Source: Pseudonocardia acidicola (GTDB lineage: Bacteria; Actinomycetota; Actinomycetes; Mycobacteriales; Pseudonocardiaceae). From it: a stretch of DNA of 43,068 nt. The stretch is taken from NCBI RefSeq assembly GCF_012911935.1, contig NZ_JAAXLA010000061.1, positions 1-43,068 of the forward strand, written 5' to 3'. The notes under the pieces are model-generated. The model had not been told where the DNA came from. It worked only from the letters and a program-made list of their open reading frames with translations, and did no database searches. Shown here piece by piece: positions 40,953 through 43,068 of this stretch. Position 1 is the first letter of the stretch, and each line of letters opens with the position of its first letter. The position numbers and the translations under genes are program-made.

Positions 40953-41741
40953 CTAGAAGGTGGAGCGGATGGCGCCACCGTCGACGGCTAGCGCCGAGCC
41001 GGTGACGAACGCGGAGCGCGGGGAAACCAGGAACGCGACCGCGTCGGCGATCTCCTCGGGCTCGGCCCACCGGCCGAGCGGTATGTTCTCGACGATCTTG
41101 GCCAGCTCGTCGTCGCGCGAGGTGCCGTTGGCCGCGGCCTTCGAGTTCAGGATCGACTCCATCCGGCCGGTCCCCGTGGCCCCCGGCATGAGCTGGTTGA
41201 CCCGCACCCCGTGCGGTGCGAGCTCGAGGGCCATCTGCTTGGCGGTGGCGGAGATCGCGGACCGCATGGCCGCGGACAGCACCCCGCCCGATGTGGGCTG
41301 GCGGACCCAGGTCGAGGTGAGGAAGACGATGCTGCCGCCACCCTGGCCGACCATCTGCCGGGCGGCGTCGTGCGCCAGTTGGACGACCGGGCGCACGAGC
41401 AGGTCGTAGGCGTCCGCCCAGTCCTGCGCGGTGGTGTCCAGGAACGCCGCGATCCGTGGTCCCGGGGTGTTGAGCACCGCGATGTCGAGCCGGCCGTGCG
41501 CCGCGACGACCGCAGGCACGAGCGCCTCGGTCGCCGCCGGGTCGGCCAGGTCGGCGGGGTGCGCGCTCAACGAACCTGCGACCGGACCGATCTCGGAGAT
41601 CGCCGCGTCCACCCGGCCGGCGTCACGGGAGCTCAGCGCCACCGTGGCGGCCTCAGCGGCGAGCCGGTGTGCGACAGCGCGGCCGATGCCATTGCTGGCC
41701 GCGGTGACCAGCGCGACCTTGTCCTTGAGTTCCAGATCCAC
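40953..41741 (-). CDS. SDR-family oxidoreductase with altered catalytic residues
   Basis: A 262-residue short-chain dehydrogenase/reductase. The nucleotide motif TAASNGIG is at 13-20, and S143 (LTSTW) matches the catalytic Ser. The usual YxxxK is replaced: the aligned positions are S156 and R160 in LSAAMRSAIS, and NNAG is replaced by NTPGP. This combination is known in a divergent BKR-like SDR subgroup. It may act by another mechanism or not be a dehydrogenase. The GTG start at 41741 is preceded by AGG. Its role in ring degradation is not clear. Confidence 0.82.
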   Translation of the reverse strand: MDLELKDKVALVTAASNGIGRAVAHRLAAEAATVALSSRDAGRVDAAISEIGPVAGSLSAHPADLADPAATEALVPAVVAAHGRLDIAVLNTPGPRIAAFLDTTAQDWADAYDLLVRPVVQLAHDAARQMVGQGGGSIVFLTSTWVRQPTSGGVLSAAMRSAISATAKQMALELAPHGVRVNQLMPGATGTGRMESILNSKAAANGTSRDDELAKIVENIPLGRWAEPEEIADAVAFLVSPRSAFVTGSALAVDGGAIRSTF

Positions 41742-41747
41742 GCCTGC

Positions 41748-41942
41748 TCAATCCTCGATCCTGATCGCGTTCTCGGGGCAGCCCGTGGCCGCCGTTCGGG
41801 CCAGCTCGTCCTGACCATCCGGCACCAGGCCGTCGTTCAGGGCGGCGGCGTAGCCCCATTCGTCGAGCTTGAACACCGATGGGCAGGTGTCGGCGCAGGT
41901 GCCGTATCCGGAGCACTTCGTGGAGTCCACGTAGGCCTTCAT
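41748..41942 (-). CDS. Single-cluster ferredoxin (P450-partner type)
   Basis: A 64-residue ferredoxin with C-x2-Y-x2-C-x3-C-P (CSGYGTCADTCP, C10, C16, C20) and a distal Cys in TGCPENAI. The variable second position (Tyr) and size match actinobacterial [3Fe-4S] or [4Fe-4S] ferredoxins that serve cytochromes P450 and other oxygenases. It is encoded just after, and overlapping (ATGA), the NuoF-like gene, so the two probably form a NADH-to-ferredoxin electron chain. Confidence 0.92.
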   Translation of the reverse strand: MKAYVDSTKCSGYGTCADTCPSVFKLDEWGYAAALNDGLVPDGQDELARTAATGCPENAIRIED

Positions 41943-43068
41943 GCGGGGTCTCCCGGGTTGTGGTGGTGATCGACCGGCCGCATGCGGTCGGCGACCTGGG
42001 ATGGGAATTCGGTGACGACGGTGCGCGCGAGGGTGGCGGCGCCGTCGAGGAACGCGCAGGCGCCGCGGCGCGGCAACGCGGTGCCCCAGCGGGCCAGGTT
42101 CGCCGGTTCGGGGCCCGTGGCCCGGCCGTCGCGCAGCGCGCCCAGCGCGTCGCGGATCGAGGCGGTGCCCTTGACGCAGACCCCGCACTGCCCGGCCGAC
42201 TCTCGCGCATACCAGGCCGCGATGTCCGCGGCGACCAACACCGGGTCCTCGTCGGCACCCAGCGCGGTGACCGCGCCGCAGCCCAGCCCGGAGCCGGCCG
42301 CGCGAACCGCGTCGTAACAGCACGCGACGGCGCCGCGCTCCGCGGCGAGCAGGCCGCCGAACCAGCCGCCCATCACGAACCCGACCGGGTCGCTGGTGAA
42401 CCCGCCGCCGACAGAGGCGAACAAGTCGGCGACGGGAAGTCCGAACGGAACCTCGTAGACCCCGGGACGCACACACGCGCCGCTCATAGTGAGCAAGGTG
42501 GTCCCCGGCGAGTCCGGCGTGCCGACGGCTCGATAGGCCGCGGCGCCGTGCCGGGTGATCCACGCCGCATGCGCGAGGGTCTCCACGTTGGACACCAGTG
42601 TCGGCGTCCCGTCCACGCCGCTCTCGTGCGGACGCGGCGGCTTGGCCAGCGGCAGCGCCGGTCCCCCGCTGATCGAACGGCAGGCTGCGGTCTCCTCGCC
42701 CGCGACGTAGCTCGGCTCGACCACGTGCACGTCGACCCTGACGCCGGTGGGAAGTGCCGCGGCGCCGCGCAGCTCGTCCAGGGCGTTCAGGGTCGCGGCC
42801 ACCGTGTCGGGGTGCGCCAGGTAGAGCACCGCTCGATCGGCGCCGACCGCGCGGGCCGCGAGGAACAACCCGTCGAGCACCAGGTGCGGGCGGTGGGTGA
42901 GCAGCCAGCGGTCCTTGGCCGACGCCGGCTCTCCCTCCTCGCCGTTGGCGACGACGACCTTCGACCCCGTTGCTGCGGCGACCGCGGCCCACTTGACGTG
43001 TGCCGGGAACGCCGCCCCGCCGCGGCCCCGCAGGCCCGCGCCCTTCAGCTCGGAGATCACGTCCGGGC
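41939..43068 (-). CDS. NuoF-like NADH:ferredoxin oxidoreductase, N-terminus cut by window edge
   Basis: About 376 codons are visible; the frame is open to the right edge (PDVISELK...), so the true start is outside. The NuoF-type FMN/NADH site is visible: GLRGRGGAAFP and NGEEGEPASAKDRW. The [4Fe-4S] region reads ESAGQCGVCVKGT and later GACAFLDG, so the first Cys of the usual SCGxCxxC is Ala, leaving three ligands. Paired with the ferredoxin it probably supplies electrons to an oxygenase of the pathway. It is not part of a complete complex I here. Confidence 0.82.
   Translation of the reverse strand, partial: PDVISELKGAGLRGRGGAAFPAHVKWAAVAAATGSKVVVANGEEGEPASAKDRWLLTHRPHLVLDGLFLAARAVGADRAVLYLAHPDTVAATLNALDELRGAAALPTGVRVDVHVVEPSYVAGEETAACRSISGGPALPLAKPPRPHESGVDGTPTLVSNVETLAHAAWITRHGAAAYRAVGTPDSPGTTLLTMSGACVRPGVYEVPFGLPVADLFASVGGGFTSDPVGFVMGGWFGGLLAAERGAVACCYDAVRAAGSGLGCGAVTALGADEDPVLVAADIAAWYARESAGQCGVCVKGTASIRDALGALRDGRATGPEPANLARWGTALPRRGACAFLDGAATLARTVVTEFPSQVADRMRPVDHHHNPGDPA

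Overview
The window is high-GC DNA from an actinomycete. Codon choice, GTG starts, ATGA/GTGA start-stop overlaps and protein types (Rpf, EspI-like ATPase, DUF6545-like protein, ImmA) fit a Pseudonocardiaceae-type organism, but the genus is an inference. It has three parts.

(1) About 1-17,960, all on the minus strand and nearly gap-free: one long operon for a Gram-positive type IV secretion/conjugation machine. In order of transcription (right to left): a VirB8/TcpC-like protein, an EspI-like ParA ATPase, a secreted GH16-fold protein, a secreted Rpf-domain muralytic protein, a ParA-like protein without the P-loop lysine, a small VirB2-like membrane protein, a bitopic membrane protein, a VirB6/TrbL-like channel protein, an SCO6880-like membrane protein (VirB3/VirB4 N-terminal part), a VirB4 ATPase, a lysozyme-like plus NlpC/P60 wall hydrolase, a VirD4 coupling protein, two unknown proteins, a small membrane protein and a J-domain protein cut by the window edge. 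A promoter-like site lies at 18,018-18,046. No relaxase, integrase, origin or attachment site is visible.

(2) About 18,280-20,550, visibly less GC-rich in places: an XRE-type regulator facing a DUF6545-like membrane protein and an ImmA/IrrE metallopeptidase. This looks like a regulatory or defence-type cassette at the element's edge.

(3) 20,670-43,068: catabolic genes. First come an amidohydrolase, an amidase, and a plus-strand operon of hydantoinase A, hydantoinase B and a penicillin-acylase-type Ntn hydrolase, with a PucR-type regulator converging on it. After a patch of dead insertion sequences (32,197-32,417), all genes are on the minus strand: a three-subunit molybdenum hydroxylase (order FAD, 2Fe-2S, Mo) and a second operon (43,068 to 36,554) of NuoF-like flavoprotein, ferredoxin, atypical SDR, NicX-like 2,5-dihydroxypyridine dioxygenase, LigA-LigB fusion dioxygenase, nitrilase-superfamily hydrolase, small protein, GntR regulator and an internally deleted maleate isomerase. 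The NicX-like enzyme and the maleate isomerase remnant point to a pyridine-ring pathway of the nicotinate/picolinate type (2,5-dihydroxypyridine to N-formylmaleamate, maleamate, maleate, fumarate). The molybdenum hydroxylase would hydroxylate the ring and the nitrilase-like enzyme could hydrolyse the formyl or amide bond. The 3-monooxygenase needed to make 2,5-dihydroxypyridine is not in the window. A palindrome overlapping a promoter-like site upstream of the hydroxylase is a candidate GntR operator.
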